Positions 18,098 through 27,202 are shown, counted from the first letter of the stretch. The stretch is DNA of 64,000 nucleotides from Niveibacterium sp. 24ML (GCF_026586805.1 NZ_JAPFHA010000003.1:124001-188000), one strand, 5' to 3'. The notes: a model not told the origin generated them from the letters alone. Made by a program: numbers and translations.

Positions 18098-18463
18098 TCA
18101 GGCGTTGCGAAGCTTGCGGCTGTCCATCAGGGCTTGATGTAGCTCCAGGCCTTTTTCCAGTTCGCGCGCGACCGAATCGCAAACCAGCGAGCAAAGGTCG
18201 TAAATCGCCGGATCGGCGACGCTGATGACGGTGGTCGTGCCACGCGGCGTGCGGGCGACGATACCCGCGTCGGCAAGTACACGCAGGTGCTTCGACACAT
18301 TCGCCTGGCTGCATTGCGCGATCTCGGTGAGTTCACCGACCGAGCGTTCCGATTCGCGTAAGGCGTTGAGGATACGCAAGCGTGTCGGGTCTGAGAGGGC
18401 GCGAAAATACAGCGCGACGCGGTCGATGGCTTGTTCGGGCAGGGCCATGGGGCAGGAGTCCAT
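18098..18463 (-). CDS. ArsR-family transcriptional repressor
   Basis: The 121-aa winged-helix protein has the ArsR pattern ALSDPTRLRILNAL and a recognition helix around CSQANVSKHLRVL. The classical metal motif CVC of ArsR/SmtB is absent. Instead Cys51 lies at the start of the recognition helix and Cys91/Cys95 in the last helix (YDLCSLVCDSV), with Cys4 near the N-terminus. This arrangement could sense metal or thiol oxidation. It is divergent from an RND efflux operon that includes trxC and OsmC genes, and so is likely its repressor. Confidence 0.9.
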   Translation of the reverse strand: MDSCPMALPEQAIDRVALYFRALSDPTRLRILNALRESERSVGELTEIAQCSQANVSKHLRVLADAGIVARTPRGTTTVISVADPAIYDLCSLVCDSVARELEKGLELHQALMDSRKLRNA

Positions 18464-18481
18464 TTTTAGTCGTGTGTCCGA

Positions 18482-18547
18482 AATATATCCCAGTGGTTAT
18501 CAAGCGAACAAGTCTTGCAAAGATCGCTTAGTGGTTATATCGTGATA
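18482..18547. promoter_or_regulatory. Divergent arsR / RND-operon promoter with repeated AGTGGTTAT
   Basis: For the minus strand, TTGTTC (complement of 18506-18511) and TATATT (complement of 18482-18487) are 18 bases apart. For the plus strand, TTGCAA (18515-18520) and TATATC (18537-18542) are 16 apart. The 9-mer AGTGGTTAT occurs at 18492-18500, inside the arsR promoter spacer, and at 18530-18538, overlapping the efflux promoter -10. TATC-GT-GATA at 18538-18547 is a small inverted repeat. The repeats are candidate operators for the ArsR protein; this is inference from position. Confidence 0.45.
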
Positions 18548-18582
18548 GCAGACTTGAACGCATTCAACGAGGACAAGCTGCA

Positions 18583-19608
18583 ATGACGATGCGAAATTTG
18601 CTCTGGCTGTTGTTGGGGATCAGCGGCGCCGCCATGGCGGCAGATGCCCTGCCGACAGCCGTGGTAACCCGATCGCCGGCCGCAGGCAGTTATGTGGCGG
18701 ACGCTACGGTGCAGGCGGTGCGGCAAAGCGTGGTGGCGGCGCAGGTTCAGGGCAGGGTGCTGCAACTGGCGGTGCGTGCCGGCGACGTCGTGAAAGCGGG
18801 CCAGGTGCTGGTGCGGCTGGACGATCGCGAGCTGGGTGCGGCCGAAGCCTCCAGTAACGCCGCGATCATGGAAGCGCAGGCGAATCTGGCGAAGGCCGAA
18901 CTGGATCACAAGCGCAACCAGTCGCTGGCAAAGCAGAACTTTGTCAGCCCCTCGGTCGTCGAGCAGTCCGATACGCAAGTCAAGGCGCTGCGTGCCCGCG
19001 TCGAGGCGCTTCGCGCCGGGGCCGGCGCAGCCACGGCGACGCGCAGCCACGCGCTGATCACCGCACCTTATGACGGCGTTGTGGCGGCCACCCATATCGA
19101 GGCCGGCGACATGGCGATGCCCGGCAAACCGATCGCGACGCTGTTCCAGCCCGGCGCTTTGCGCGCGGTGGCGCATCTGCCGGAATCGCAACTGGCCGCG
19201 GTGAAGGCTGGCTTGGCCAAGCAGTCCGCCGTTGAACTTGAGCTTGGCGGCCAGACCGTTGTGTCGCAACAAGTCACCGTGCTGCCTTCGGCCGACCCGA
19301 GCACCCGAACCACCGAAGTCCGCATTGATCTGCCCGCCAGCGCAAAAGCGACGCCGGGCCAGTTTGCGCGCGCGCGCTTTGCGGTCGGCGAGGCGCAGCG
19401 CCTTGCGATTCCGCAAGCTGCGGTGCTCAAGCGCGGCGAACTGACGGCGGTGTACGTCAAGGGCGCGGATGGCCGCTTCCAGCAGCGCCAGATTCGCGCG
19501 GGCGAACGCCTGGCTGATGGCCGTATTGAAGTGCTCGCAGGCTTGAAGGCCGGCGAGGCGGTGGCGCTCGATCCGGTGAAAGCCGGCATCGCGGCGGCAG
19601 CGAAGTGA
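18583..19608 (+). CDS. RND efflux periplasmic adaptor (membrane fusion protein)
   Basis: The 341-aa protein has a signal peptide (about residues 1-21, ending AAMAAD). A biotinyl-lipoyl-like first half follows (VQGRVLQLAVRAGDVVKAG), then a coiled hairpin (residues ~85-145), a second lipoyl half (ITAPYDGVVA) and a beta-barrel. It bridges an inner-membrane RND pump to an outer-membrane channel. No outer-membrane factor gene is nearby, so one must be shared. It heads the operon that the divergent ArsR probably controls; the permease follows within 11 bases. Confidence 0.9.
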   Translation: MTMRNLLWLLLGISGAAMAADALPTAVVTRSPAAGSYVADATVQAVRQSVVAAQVQGRVLQLAVRAGDVVKAGQVLVRLDDRELGAAEASSNAAIMEAQANLAKAELDHKRNQSLAKQNFVSPSVVEQSDTQVKALRARVEALRAGAGAATATRSHALITAPYDGVVAATHIEAGDMAMPGKPIATLFQPGALRAVAHLPESQLAAVKAGLAKQSAVELELGGQTVVSQQVTVLPSADPSTRTTEVRIDLPASAKATPGQFARARFAVGEAQRLAIPQAAVLKRGELTAVYVKGADGRFQQRQIRAGERLADGRIEVLAGLKAGEAVALDPVKAGIAAAAK

Positions 19609-19618
19609 GAGGCGCGTG

Positions 19619-22600
19619 ATGAGCGAATCTACTGATCGACTCGGCGTGTCCGGCCGCATTGCGGCGATGTTCCAGCGCAATGCGCTTACGCCCTTGCTGG
19701 CGCTGGTCCTGCTGCTGCTTGGCATCTTCGCTGCCGCGATTACGCCGCGCGAGGAAGAACCGCAGATCAACGTGACGATGGCCAATGTGCTGATCCCCTT
19801 CCCGGGGGCGTCGAGCACCGATGTCGAGCGCCTTGTCGCGGGGCCGGCCGAGCAGGTGCTCGACCAGATTGCCGGCATCGAACATACCTATTCGGTGTCG
19901 CGCCCGGGTCTGGCGATCCTCACCGTGCAATTCAAGGTGGGTGTGCCACGTACCGAGGCGCTGGTGCGCCTCTACGACACCCTGCACAGCAACCGCGACT
20001 GGCTGCCCGCCGGGCTCGGCGTGATGGAGCCGATCGTCAAGCCCAAGGGCATCGACGATGTGCCGATTGTGGCGCTGACGCTTTGGACCAAGGATCAGGA
20101 CGCGAGCGCGTTCGATCTGGAACGCGTGGCACATGGGCTTGAGGCGGAGATCAAGCGTGTCAAGGGCACCCGCGAAGTCAGCACGATTGGCGGCCCCGGC
20201 AATGCGGTAAACGTGTGGCTGGATGCCGATCGCTTGTCGGCGCTGGGCATGTCGGTCGGCCAGATCACGCAGGCCTTGCAGGCCCGCAACCTGGTGATGC
20301 CGGGGGGCGAACTGGCGGCTGACAATCGTTTGTTGCATGTCGAGGTGGGCACCTATCTGGCCGACGCCCGCGAGGTCGCCGACGTGGTGATCGGCAGCCG
20401 TGGCGGCAAGCCGGTCTATCTGGCCGACGTGGCGCGGATCGAGGCCGGCGCGCCGATGCCGGGCCGTTATGTGTGGCATGGCTTGGGGGGCAAGGCGCCC
20501 GCTGAATACCCTGCAGTCACGCTGCAAGTGACGAAGAAAGCGGGCGAGAACGCGGTGGATGTGGCGCGCGCGGTGACCGAGCGTGTCGATGCCCTGCACA
20601 ACCAGTTGATCCCCGCGAACGTTGAACTCACGGTCACACGCAACTACGGCCAGACGGCCGACGACAAGGCGAGCAAGCTGATCCAGAAGCTCGCGTTTGC
20701 TACGCTGTCGGTGATCGCTCTGGTGTGGCTTGCACTCGGCCGGCGCGAAGCGGCGATCGTGGGTGCGGCGGTGATCCTGACGCTGGCGGCGACGCTGTTC
20801 GCCAGCTGGGCCTGGGGCTTTACGCTCAACCGTGTATCGCTGTTCGCGCTGATCTTCTCGATCGGCATCCTGGTCGATGACGCGATCGTGGTGGTCGAGA
20901 ACATCCACCGCCACCGCGTGCTGGAGCCCGGAAAGCCCCTGTGGGAGATCATTCCGCAGGCGGTTGATGAAGTGGGCGGCCCGACCATCCTGGCCACGTT
21001 GACGGTGATCGCCGCGCTGCTGCCAATGGCCTTCGTCACCGGTTTGATGGGGCCCTACATGAGCCCGATCCCGATCAACTCGAGCATGGGCATGCTGCTC
21101 TCGCTCGCGATCGCCTTCATCGTCACGCCCTGGCTGGCCAACAAATGGCTCGGCGCGCATCACGGCGGCGAGGTTGACACCCATGCCGGCGATCACGCCG
21201 AGGGCAAGGTGATGCGTCTCGCCCGCAAGCTACTCAGCCCCTTCCTTGATCCCGAAAGAGGCAAGCGTGCGCGCCGCAAATTGTGGGCGGGTGTGGCGGG
21301 CGCCATTGCCATCTCGCTCGCCTTGCCGGTGATGCAGTGGGTGGTGCTCAAGATGCTGCCCTTCGACAACAAGAGCGAGTTTCAGGTGGTGGTCGACATG
21401 CCGCCCGGCACGCCGGTCGAAGACACGGCCGCGGTCTTGCGCGAGATGGGCGCGGCGCTCGCCAAGGTGCCGGAAGTTACCGACTACCAGGCTTACGCGG
21501 GCACTGCGAGCCCGATCAACTTCAACGGCCTGGTGCGCCAGTACTACCTGCGGGCGGCCACTGAACTGGGCGACATCCAGGTGAACCTGGCGGATAAGCA
21601 CCACCGCAGCCGCAAGAGCCATGAGATCGCGCTTGCGGTACGTCCCGAACTGCAGGCCATCGCGAAGAAGCACGGCGCGCGGGTGAAGGTGGTGGAAGTG
21701 CCGCCCGGCCCGCCGGTGATGAGCCCGATCGTGGCCGAGGTGTACGGCCCCGATGAGGCCGGCCGCCGTGCGGTAGCGAAGAAGGTGCTGGCAGCCTTCG
21801 AGGGCACCGCCGACATCGTCGATACCGACTCCACGGATAACGCTGCTTCGCCGCAAGTCACGCTGCGGATCAAGCAGGGCAAGGCGGCGCAGCTGGGGGT
21901 GAGCCAGGCACAGATTGCGCAGACGCTCTACGCCGCAGGGCAGGGGGCCGAAGTGACCTACCTGCGCGATGGGCAGAGCAAGTACGCGGTGCCGGTGCGC
22001 TTGCAGGTGTCGCCCGACAAACTCTCGAATCTCGATGCGCTGCTCAAACTGCCGGTGGCCACCGCCGATGGCCGCACCGTGCCGCTTGCCGATCTGGTGG
22101 ACGTTCAGCACGGCGAGCGCGACCGTGTCATCACGCACAAGGATCTGATGCCGGTGACCTACGTGGTCGGCGACATGGCCGGCAAGCTCGACAGCCCGCT
22201 CTACGGCATGTTCGCGATCCGCAGCAAACTGAATGATCTCAAGCTCGACGAGGGCGGCACCCTGGGGCAGACCTTCATCCGCCAGCCCGACGACGCGTGG
22301 CAGGGTTACGCGATCAAGTGGGACGGCGAGTGGCAGGTCACCTACGAGACCTTCCGCGACATGGGCGCCGCTTATGCGGTGGGCCTGATCCTGATCTATC
22401 TGCTCGTGGTCGCGCAGTTCAAGAGTTACATGACGCCGCTGGTGATCATGGCGCCGATCCCGCTCACCATCATCGGCGTGATGCCCGGCCATGCCCTGTT
22501 CGGTGCGCAATACACCGCCACCTCCATGATCGGGATGATCGCGCTGGCCGGCATCATCGTGCGCAACTCGATCCTGCTGGTCGACTTCATCAACCTGCAG

Positions 22601-22834
22601 GTTGCCCAAGGGGTGCCTTTCCGTGAGGCGGTGATCCGCTCGGCCGGCGTGCGCGCGCAGCCCATCGTGCTGACCGCCGTGGCCGCGATGATGGGCGCGC
22701 TGTTCATCCTCGACGACCCGATCTTCAACGGACTCGCAGTGTCGCTGCTGTTCGGCATTGCCGTGTCCACCCTGCTCACCCTGGTGGTGATTCCGATCCT
22801 GTACTACGCGCTCAACGCGCGCCGTTTTCCCTGA
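19619..22834 (+). CDS. RND efflux permease
   Basis: The 1071-aa inner-membrane transporter has the RND layout: a first TM, a large periplasmic loop, TM2-6 with the proton relay pair in GILVDDAIVVVENI, a second loop, and TM8-12 near the C-terminus (MIALAGIIVRNSILLVDFI). It resembles the HAE/AcrB-like branch used with short adaptors. The ATG at 19619 is favoured over the GTG at 19616 because AGAGG is spaced for it. Substrate is not predictable; neighbours suggest thiol-reactive or metal compounds. Confidence 0.92.
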   Translation: MSESTDRLGVSGRIAAMFQRNALTPLLALVLLLLGIFAAAITPREEEPQINVTMANVLIPFPGASSTDVERLVAGPAEQVLDQIAGIEHTYSVSRPGLAILTVQFKVGVPRTEALVRLYDTLHSNRDWLPAGLGVMEPIVKPKGIDDVPIVALTLWTKDQDASAFDLERVAHGLEAEIKRVKGTREVSTIGGPGNAVNVWLDADRLSALGMSVGQITQALQARNLVMPGGELAADNRLLHVEVGTYLADAREVADVVIGSRGGKPVYLADVARIEAGAPMPGRYVWHGLGGKAPAEYPAVTLQVTKKAGENAVDVARAVTERVDALHNQLIPANVELTVTRNYGQTADDKASKLIQKLAFATLSVIALVWLALGRREAAIVGAAVILTLAATLFASWAWGFTLNRVSLFALIFSIGILVDDAIVVVENIHRHRVLEPGKPLWEIIPQAVDEVGGPTILATLTVIAALLPMAFVTGLMGPYMSPIPINSSMGMLLSLAIAFIVTPWLANKWLGAHHGGEVDTHAGDHAEGKVMRLARKLLSPFLDPERGKRARRKLWAGVAGAIAISLALPVMQWVVLKMLPFDNKSEFQVVVDMPPGTPVEDTAAVLREMGAALAKVPEVTDYQAYAGTASPINFNGLVRQYYLRAATELGDIQVNLADKHHRSRKSHEIALAVRPELQAIAKKHGARVKVVEVPPGPPVMSPIVAEVYGPDEAGRRAVAKKVLAAFEGTADIVDTDSTDNAASPQVTLRIKQGKAAQLGVSQAQIAQTLYAAGQGAEVTYLRDGQSKYAVPVRLQVSPDKLSNLDALLKLPVATADGRTVPLADLVDVQHGERDRVITHKDLMPVTYVVGDMAGKLDSPLYGMFAIRSKLNDLKLDEGGTLGQTFIRQPDDAWQGYAIKWDGEWQVTYETFRDMGAAYAVGLILIYLLVVAQFKSYMTPLVIMAPIPLTIIGVMPGHALFGAQYTATSMIGMIALAGIIVRNSILLVDFINLQVAQGVPFREAVIRSAGVRAQPIVLTAVAAMMGALFILDDPIFNGLAVSLLFGIAVSTLLTLVVIPILYYALNARRFP

Positions 22835-22851
22835 AATGAAGGAGTAATCCC

Positions 22852-23070
22852 ATGACGACCGAACGCCTTATCCGCATCATCGCCGGCACCTTTGTCCTGC
22901 TCTCGCTTGCGCTGGGCATCCCCGGCAGCCCGATCTTTGTCAGCGAGTGGTTCCTCGCCTTCACGGCCTTTGTCGGTATCAACCTGCTGCAGAGCGGCAT
23001 CACCCGCTGGTGTCTGATGGAAGACATCCTGACGAAGCTGGGCGTCAAGCGTGGCGGCATCCACGGCTGA
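22852..23070 (+). CDS. DUF2892 (YgaP-type) small membrane protein
   Basis: The 72-aa protein has two hydrophobic segments and the family pattern RIIAGTFVLLSLALG, then LLQSGITRWCLMEDIL with a conserved Cys. DUF2892 is the membrane part of YgaP-like rhodaneses and recurs in sulfur and thiol stress operons. AAGGAG precedes the ATG, and the gene lies 17 bases after the RND permease, clearly in the same transcript. Confidence 0.9.
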   Translation: MTTERLIRIIAGTFVLLSLALGIPGSPIFVSEWFLAFTAFVGINLLQSGITRWCLMEDILTKLGVKRGGIHG

Positions 23071-23149
23071 TCTTTCAAAGCGGCGCTTTGGCCATATCTG
23101 GCAGGGTGACGCCGTGTTGCTTCGCAACTGATTGAACAAGAGAACATCC

Positions 23150-23578
23150 ATGCAAATTGTTTGCCCTCATTGCACCACCTTGAACCGCGTACCGCCAGAG
23201 CGCATTGGCGATGGCCCGAACTGTGGCCAATGCAAGCGCCCCCTGATCACCGGCGAGCCGGTCGAGCTGACCGAGGCAAACTTCGATGCCTTTGCCAACA
23301 AGAGCGATCTGCCGGTGCTGATCGACTTCTGGGCGGCATGGTGCGGGCCGTGCAGAATGATGGCGCCGCAGTTTGCCGCGGCGGCGCGCGAGATGATCGG
23401 TGAGGTGGTCTTCGCAAAGCTCGACACTGAATCCAATCAACGCATCGCTGCTCTGTTCAACGTTCGCAGCATTCCAACGCTTGCCATGGTGAAAGGCGGG
23501 CGCGAACTGGCCCGCGAGGCCGGCGCCCGCCCGGCCGCAGAGATTGTGCGCTGGGCGCGCAAGGCAGCAAGCCTTTGA
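23150..23578 (+). CDS. trxC: TrxC, thioredoxin 2
   Basis: The 142-aa protein has the N-terminal zinc site of thioredoxin 2 (CPHC, then CGQC) and a thioredoxin domain with active site WCGPC and the cis-Pro loop SIPTLAM. Thioredoxin 2 reduces protein disulfides in the cytoplasm during oxidative stress. The start at 23150 gives the normal N-terminus MQIVCPHC. In E. coli trxC is OxyR-regulated; here it lies in a likely ArsR-controlled operon, which is the notable point. Confidence 0.95.
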   Translation: MQIVCPHCTTLNRVPPERIGDGPNCGQCKRPLITGEPVELTEANFDAFANKSDLPVLIDFWAAWCGPCRMMAPQFAAAAREMIGEVVFAKLDTESNQRIAALFNVRSIPTLAMVKGGRELAREAGARPAAEIVRWARKAASL

Positions 23579-23615
23579 TCATGCCGTTGGAAACCCGTTT
23601 GCCAAGGAGTGAGTC

Positions 23616-24068
23616 ATGAGTGATGCCGGTTTCAAGCTGCGCTTGACGCAGCAGAAGGACTACCAGTTCCTCGTCGAATTTCTCGACACCGAGATTCCGC
23701 CGGTCACGACCGACGAGCCGCCGCCCTTGGGCGAGAACGCGGGGCCGAACCCTTCGCGCATGCTGGCGGCGGCGGTGTCGAACTGTCTTGCGGCGAGCTT
23801 GATGTTTGCCTTGCGCAAGTTCAAGAACGAGCCCGATCCGGTGACGGTGGATGTCGAGGTGAGCATGGCGCGCAACGAGTCCAAGCGCTTGCGGGTGGGC
23901 GCGGTGGATGTCGCAATCAAGTTGGGCAAGCCGGGCGCCAGCTTTGAGCATCTGGACCGCGTGCTGGCGCAGTTTGAAGAGTTCTGCGTGGTGACACAGA
24001 GTGTGCGTGACGGGTTTGCGGTGAATGTAACGGTGAGCGATTCAGAGGACGTAGTACTGAAAGCGTGA
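23616..24068 (+). CDS. OsmC-family protein
   Basis: The 150-aa protein has the OsmC/Ohr fold pattern, with a conserved Cys in AAAVSNCLAASLMFALRK and a second in EEFCVVTQSVRDG. These are the two redox Cys expected for thiol-dependent peroxidases of the family. It lies 37 bases after trxC and closes the operon, followed by a clear terminator. The Cys pair and thioredoxin neighbour fit hydroperoxide reduction; the physiological substrate is inference. Confidence 0.9.
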   Translation: MSDAGFKLRLTQQKDYQFLVEFLDTEIPPVTTDEPPPLGENAGPNPSRMLAAAVSNCLAASLMFALRKFKNEPDPVTVDVEVSMARNESKRLRVGAVDVAIKLGKPGASFEHLDRVLAQFEEFCVVTQSVRDGFAVNVTVSDSEDVVLKA

Positions 24069-24263
24069 TCCCCAGCTTCTGTTGAACAGCCTGTGGATAT
24101 CGGCCTAACAGTTGCGCTAAGTCACTGCCGCATAAGGGGAATGACTCCGTTGCACAAAAAATGGGCAAGGAGCCGCAGCCACCTTGATTTCTGTCCCCAC
24201 AGACTGGGGGTCAAGCTGTGGATTAGTCCTGTACTGCCGTGACAAGTAACTGATGTTAAAGAA
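24069..24263. other. Gene-free stretch with two GTGGAT boxes
   Basis: No gene seen. TGTGGATAT (24093-24101) and TGTGGATTA (24217-24225) resemble DnaA boxes with one mismatch or a base swap. The first is embedded in a sequence similar to that at 17977-17998. Confidence 0.4.
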
Positions 24264-24304
24264 AAAAGTCGGCTTGCCTAATAAATGAGCACGCCGACTT
24301 TTTC
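24264..24304. terminator. Bidirectional terminator between osmC-like and glycine-zipper genes
   Basis: AAAAGTCGGC and GCCGACTTTT bracket a 19-base AT-rich loop and are flanked by A and T runs, so it reads as a U-tailed hairpin in both directions. It separates two convergent genes. Confidence 0.85.
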
Positions 24305-24315
24305 GTTGCCATGCT

Positions 24316-25116
24316 TCAGAGCATGGCGGATGAAGCGGTCTCGGCACGGCCGACGATCACGCCGTTCTCGACCCGCACCCGCTCACCCGTGTGCCATGTC
24401 GTAGCCGTGGTTTGCGTCAGGGTTTTGCGGCTCCCATCGTCCATCCGCACGGTGACTTCGTAGTGGCTGGTTTTGCGGATCTGCTTTTCAGCCTGGTGAC
24501 CCGCAATGCCGCCAAGGATTGCGCCGCCGATCCGTGCGAGCTGCTTGCCTTGTCCTTCACCAACCTGATGGCCGAGCACGCCACCGAGCACGGCGCCGCC
24601 CACGGCGCCAAGGCCACTGCCTTCGCCAGCTTGCTCGACTGCCTGCACGTTTTCGACAACCCCGCAGTCGTAACACTGCGCGACCGTGACTGCGCGGGGT
24701 TTGTCGTCTGGGGTCCGCGTTGGAATCGCGCGGGGCGCGGCCTCAGCCTCAGTTGCACGAACCGGTGCCGTCTTCTCGCGATGTGCCTCAGGCTTGTGCG
24801 TTGGCGCGGGCTTGCTGGCGGGTTTGGGTGCCGGTTTTGTGTTTGCGGGGGGCGTCGCGGCGCTTGCCGGTACGGCGGCTTGCGGCACGGTGACAGTGGC
24901 TTCGCCAGCGCTGGCGATCGGTGCCGCAAGTGGCGGCGGTGTCACTGCGGCGCTTGCAGCATTGGCCAAGGGGTCGGGCGTTGGCTCAAGCAGGCGTGCC
25001 GGGATCATGCCGGTAAGCGCTGCGATGCCGGTGAGGCTGAAAAGGCTAACTGACCCGGCGGCAACCCACATCATCGGATGCATGCTGGGAGGTTTGACTG
25101 CGTGTGCGTTTGTCAT
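24316..25116 (-). CDS. Glycine-zipper 2TM domain protein
   Basis: The 266-aa protein has a membrane anchor (residues ~16-38), a long Pro/Ala/Lys-rich linker, a short Cys segment (QCYDCGVVENV) and then two glycine-zipper repeats. These are GLGAVGGAVLGGVLGHQVG and ARIGGAILGGIAGHQ, the Glycine_zipper_2TM (Rick_17kDa/SlyB-like) pattern. A small beta-rich end with RMDDGS follows. Such proteins are anchored in the envelope and linked to envelope stress; the precise role is unknown. It is monocistronic between mnmC and the shared terminator. Confidence 0.85.
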   Translation of the reverse strand: MTNAHAVKPPSMHPMMWVAAGSVSLFSLTGIAALTGMIPARLLEPTPDPLANAASAAVTPPPLAAPIASAGEATVTVPQAAVPASAATPPANTKPAPKPASKPAPTHKPEAHREKTAPVRATEAEAAPRAIPTRTPDDKPRAVTVAQCYDCGVVENVQAVEQAGEGSGLGAVGGAVLGGVLGHQVGEGQGKQLARIGGAILGGIAGHQAEKQIRKTSHYEVTVRMDDGSRKTLTQTTATTWHTGERVRVENGVIVGRAETASSAML

Positions 25117-25205
25117 GAAGGGCTCCGGTATTTGGGCTTGCTTTCACGATAACGCGCCTGTCGCCGCTGGGCAGACAGGCTTTACCAGCGCTTACATGTG
25201 TGTCG

Positions 25206-25230
25206 CTCGCGATGCGCCTGGCATCGCGAG
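25206..25230 (-). terminator. Perfect 10-bp hairpin downstream of mnmC
   Basis: CTCGCGATGC and GCATCGCGAG pair perfectly around a 5-base loop, 14 bases after the mnmC stop. There is no U-tract, so it may be a 3'-end stabiliser or a protein site rather than a standard terminator. Confidence 0.4.
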
Positions 25231-25243
25231 GGGCGCCGCCGTG

Positions 25244-27166
25244 TCAGATCTCGGCGACGAGCGGGCTGCGAATCTTGCGGAAAAGGAAGCGCGCCGGGTC
25301 TACCCGATCCGCGAGCGATTCCGGCACGGGCAGGGGCTCATTCGCAATCTGGCTGGCAACCAGTTCGCTCAGCAATGAACACCACACCAGGCCGCGCGCG
25401 CCGAATCCGGAAAGGATGTAGAGGCCGGCATGGCGGGGCACGCTGTTCAGATCGAAGCCCTTGCCGCTCATCACCGAAGGCAGTTCGCCGGCAATGGGCA
25501 TGCGGTCGAGCGAGACCGGGCGTTGGCCGACACGGCCGCCAAAGCGGTCCATCGGCGCGTTCTTGGCGAAGCCCGGCAGCATCTTGTGTAGTTTGTCGAT
25601 GTTCTCGAGGTGGTCGCCCAAGCGAACATGGGTCGATTCATCATCGGCAAAGAAGGTGGCGCCGGCGCAGGTTACGCCGTCAATCGCAGGTGTGGCGTAG
25701 CCTTGTCCGCAAACAACCGTCTTGAGCGCGGGTACCGTGTCTTCAGGCAGGTGGGTGACCTGGCCACGTGCCACGCGCAGGGCCATCCAGTCAGCCATTG
25801 CAAGGCGGCGCGCATCCGCAGCGTTGGCCAGCACGATTACCGGCGCTTCTGCGATCAGCTTGCCGTCGGCGGAAACGGCGCGCCAAAGCTTGCCCACCCG
25901 CTGCAAGCGCGCAACATGGGTGGAAAAGCGCGCGACGACGCGGCCGGGGTGACGCGCAAGGTTGGCAACGCACAGGCTGGGCGGATTGATCCACCCGCCC
26001 ATCTGGAAGAACCAACCGCCGTGCGAGACCGGGGCACCCGCAATTCGCTCCGCATGACGCTTGTCCACGTAGCGGACGAACTCCTGCGGTGCTTTGATGG
26101 CTTCGACAACCATCCGCTGCTTTTCTTCTTGCTCCGGGTCGCGAGCCAGATGAAGTACGCCGCAGGGCGCCCAGCGCACGTTGAGCTCTTCCTGCTGCAG
26201 ATTCTTGATGTGCCGCAGCCCGTACAGGAAACCTGAGCGGGTGATCTGGAAGAGGCGCCCGTCGTCGGCCGACGGCAGCGGGCGGAAGGCGCCGGCAAGG
26301 TTGCCCGAGGCGCCTTGGGCGGGTTGTGAGGCCGATTCAACCAGTTGCACATCCCAGCCGCGCGCGGCAAGACGCTCCGCCATCGAAGTGCCGGCCAAGC
26401 CGGCGCCGATCACGATTGCACGCCGGTCATCGGGCGTGCGGCGCCGCTCGGAAATCGTGGTTGCGCGGCCGCAGAGCATCTCTCGCTTGCCACCGTAACC
26501 CGCCTGCTTGTCGGTCAGGAAGCCGGCTTCGGCGAGTGCGGTGCGCACCCACGCCGAGACGGACCAGGTTGCAATCCGTGTCTCGGTGTGCGCGCGCTCG
26601 GCGAGCGCTTCAAACACCGCAGGCGACCACATGTCCGGGTTCTTGCCTGGTGCGAAGCCGTCCAGGTAGATCGCATCGGCTTGCGCACGCAGTTCCGGCA
26701 GCATCATGTGTGCTTCGCCGAACAGCAGCGTCAGCGTGACACGATCTTCGTCAAAGTGCAGGCGGTGGAAGCCGGGCATCGGCAACGGCCACTGCGCGCG
26801 CAGCTTGGCGGCAAGATCGGGCGGTGCCCCCGATTTTGCGTGCGCTTCGGCCAGGTCGCTGGCATTGAAGGGATGCTTCTCAACCGAAATGAAATGCAGG
26901 CGCCGGCATTTGTTCGGATCGGCACGCCACGCTTCCCAGGTTGCCAGGAAGTTATGTCCGAGCCCGAAACCGGTTTCGATCACGACGTAGTCGTCGCGCC
27001 CCTTCCAGCCCTCTGGCAGGGCACAGCCGGCCAGGAAGACGTGTCGCGCTTGCCCCATTGCGCCTGCATGCGGATGGTAGGCGTCGTCGTACTTGATTGA
27101 GTACGGCGTGCCGTCTTCACCGAATTCAAGGCTTGCAGTGTCGAGGGGGCGATAGTCAGTGCTCAC
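25244..27166 (-). CDS. mnmC: MnmC bifunctional tRNA U34 modification enzyme
   Basis: The 640-aa fusion has an N-terminal SAM methyltransferase (DUF752; ETGFGLGHNFL, YLDGFAPGKNPDMW) and a C-terminal FAD oxidoreductase (AIVIGAGLAGTSMAERLA; ending YILSGFGARGLVW). The oxidase converts cmnm5U34 to nm5U34 and the methylase makes mnm5U34, so with MnmA it completes mnm5s2U. The start is a GTG at 27166. It follows lysS by 36 bases on the same strand. Pairing with lysS is sensible because tRNA-Lys is a substrate. Confidence 0.95.
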   Translation of the reverse strand: MSTDYRPLDTASLEFGEDGTPYSIKYDDAYHPHAGAMGQARHVFLAGCALPEGWKGRDDYVVIETGFGLGHNFLATWEAWRADPNKCRRLHFISVEKHPFNASDLAEAHAKSGAPPDLAAKLRAQWPLPMPGFHRLHFDEDRVTLTLLFGEAHMMLPELRAQADAIYLDGFAPGKNPDMWSPAVFEALAERAHTETRIATWSVSAWVRTALAEAGFLTDKQAGYGGKREMLCGRATTISERRRTPDDRRAIVIGAGLAGTSMAERLAARGWDVQLVESASQPAQGASGNLAGAFRPLPSADDGRLFQITRSGFLYGLRHIKNLQQEELNVRWAPCGVLHLARDPEQEEKQRMVVEAIKAPQEFVRYVDKRHAERIAGAPVSHGGWFFQMGGWINPPSLCVANLARHPGRVVARFSTHVARLQRVGKLWRAVSADGKLIAEAPVIVLANAADARRLAMADWMALRVARGQVTHLPEDTVPALKTVVCGQGYATPAIDGVTCAGATFFADDESTHVRLGDHLENIDKLHKMLPGFAKNAPMDRFGGRVGQRPVSLDRMPIAGELPSVMSGKGFDLNSVPRHAGLYILSGFGARGLVWCSLLSELVASQIANEPLPVPESLADRVDPARFLFRKIRSPLVAEI

Positions 27167-27202
27167 GCGGGCGCTCTCGAGTGGGTTTCGGGTATGTGAA
27201 GC

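Noticed and set aside
19457-21196. 579-residue minus-strand frame within the RND permease
   Set aside because: His/Arg/Asp-rich shadow of the permease reading frame; no domain.
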